Below, piece by piece: positions 5,578 to 5,915 of a stretch of 5,915 bases of DNA. The stretch covers positions 1-5,915 of the forward strand of contig JAPCJU010000083.1 of assembly GCA_027886795.1 (NCBI GenBank), read 5' to 3'. Numbering within the stretch: the stretch's first letter is position 1; each line of letters opens with the position of its first letter. This stretch comes from Nitrososphaerota archaeon. Its GTDB lineage: Archaea > Thermoproteota > Nitrososphaeria > Nitrososphaerales > CADDZS01. The notes below the pieces were generated by a model. The model had not been told where the DNA came from and did no database searches. It saw nothing but the letters and a program-made list of their open reading frames with translations. A program made the translations under genes and the position numbers.

Positions 5578-5585
5578 CTTCGATT

Positions 5586-5915
5586 TCATCGGAATAGATT
5601 TGTTTTCGCGAGATCAACGATTTCATCTCCTCGGCCATTGAGTACGGCCCTGATCATGTATAGAGTAAATCCCTTTACGACCTCAAGGTTGATGTTTGGC
5701 GGAATCAGGAGCTCCTGACGATTTACGACGACGTCGATCAGAGCAGGTCCTTTTTGAGCTAATGCTTCCAAGAGCATCGGTCTCACCTGTTCTGGTTTTT
5801 CAGCTCTGAATCCGGCAATCCCCACAGCCTCAGCCACTTTTGAAAAATCTGGATTATCGAGTTCTGTCCCGAAATTTACTATTCCAGCAGCTTTCATTTC
5901 CAGCTCAACGAAATC
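5586..5915 (-). CDS. poxB: Pyruvate:quinone oxidoreductase (PoxB-type, ThDP-dependent), C-terminal part
   Basis: Only the last 109 residues are inside the window; the frame remains open to the right edge, so the ATG at 5897 is internal. The segment aligns by eye with the end of E. coli PoxB, a ThDP- and FAD-dependent peripheral membrane enzyme that decarboxylates pyruvate to acetate and CO2 and reduces quinone. Shared landmarks are the EMKAAG segment near the visible start, FGTELDNPDFSKVAEAVGI with the G(I/F)R strand after it, GPALIDVVVNRQEL, IPPNINLEVVKGFTLYMIRA and the final GRGDEIVDLAKTNLFR. In E. coli the extreme C terminus is the lipid-activated membrane anchor, and its retention here argues for a membrane-linked oxidase rather than an acetolactate synthase. 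The catalytic and ThDP-binding residues that would prove this lie outside the window. It converges on glpD. Confidence 0.85.
   Translation of the reverse strand, partial: DFVELEMKAAGIVNFGTELDNPDFSKVAEAVGIAGFRAEKPEQVRPMLLEALAQKGPALIDVVVNRQELLIPPNINLEVVKGFTLYMIRAVLNGRGDEIVDLAKTNLFR

Larger units (their letters stand above)
5358..5585. other. Convergent intergenic region rich in hairpins; no gene supported
   Basis: This 228-bp stretch separates the stops of glpD and the convergent poxB-like gene. It holds a 14-bp perfect palindrome (5418-5431), a 9-bp hairpin with one mismatch (5433-5455), a 7-bp hairpin (5472-5488), a longer-range stem (5385-5391 with 5505-5511), a copy of the tRNA-Ser 3' end (5540-5550) and the terminator-like hairpin of the minus-strand gene. 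The only open frame through it overlaps the end of glpD and shows no protein-like features. Confidence 0.6.

Noticed and set aside
5358..5585. CRISPR array or insertion-sequence remnant
   Set aside because: The inverted repeats differ from one another, no regular spacing or repeated unit exists, and no transposase fragment is seen.

Overview
The window looks archaeal. A serine tRNA gene is split by an intron in its anticodon loop and does not encode its CCA end. A TATA-type element sits about 30 bp upstream of it, and a membrane pair (TauE/SafE plus DUF1634) common in archaea lies next to it. Three of the genes appear to start at TTG. A mesophilic member of the Thermoproteota, perhaps Nitrososphaeria/Thaumarchaeota-like, is my best guess; the rank is inference and Thermoplasmatota is not excluded.

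Layout, left to right. Positions 1-1289 (+) hold the 3' part of a TauE/SafE family permease, followed by a DUF1634 membrane protein, probably one operon. Positions 1370-1521 (+) hold tRNA-Ser(CGA) with a 67-nt intron, its own promoter and a hairpin/T-tract downstream. Positions 1661-2032 (+) hold a small putative helix-turn-helix protein with a strong Shine-Dalgarno site and a TTG start. Positions 2067-3626 (-) hold glycerol kinase (glpK). A 120-bp divergent promoter region separates it from an FAD-dependent glycerol-3-phosphate dehydrogenase of GlpD type (3747-5357, +). A 228-bp convergent intergenic region follows (5358-5585), unusually rich in hairpins. The 3' end of a PoxB-type pyruvate:quinone oxidoreductase (5586-5915, -) closes the window.

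How it fits together. GlpK makes sn-glycerol-3-phosphate and GlpD oxidises it to dihydroxyacetone phosphate, passing electrons to the quinone pool. PoxB is also a peripheral membrane flavoenzyme that feeds quinone, by decarboxylating pyruvate to acetate. The right half therefore reads as a small carbon-catabolism and respiratory-entry locus. Archaeal lipids are built on sn-glycerol-1-phosphate, so this pair most likely serves glycerol catabolism rather than lipid synthesis. No glycerol facilitator gene is visible.

Most worth a second look: an exact 11-bp copy of the tRNA 3' end at 5540-5550, on the far side of the glycerol genes (possible trace of tRNA-targeted integration); the nested hairpins at 5385-5511 (possible structured RNA); and the unusual small regulator. 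I see no clearly novel defence or mobile system, no transposase or integrase and no CRISPR array.
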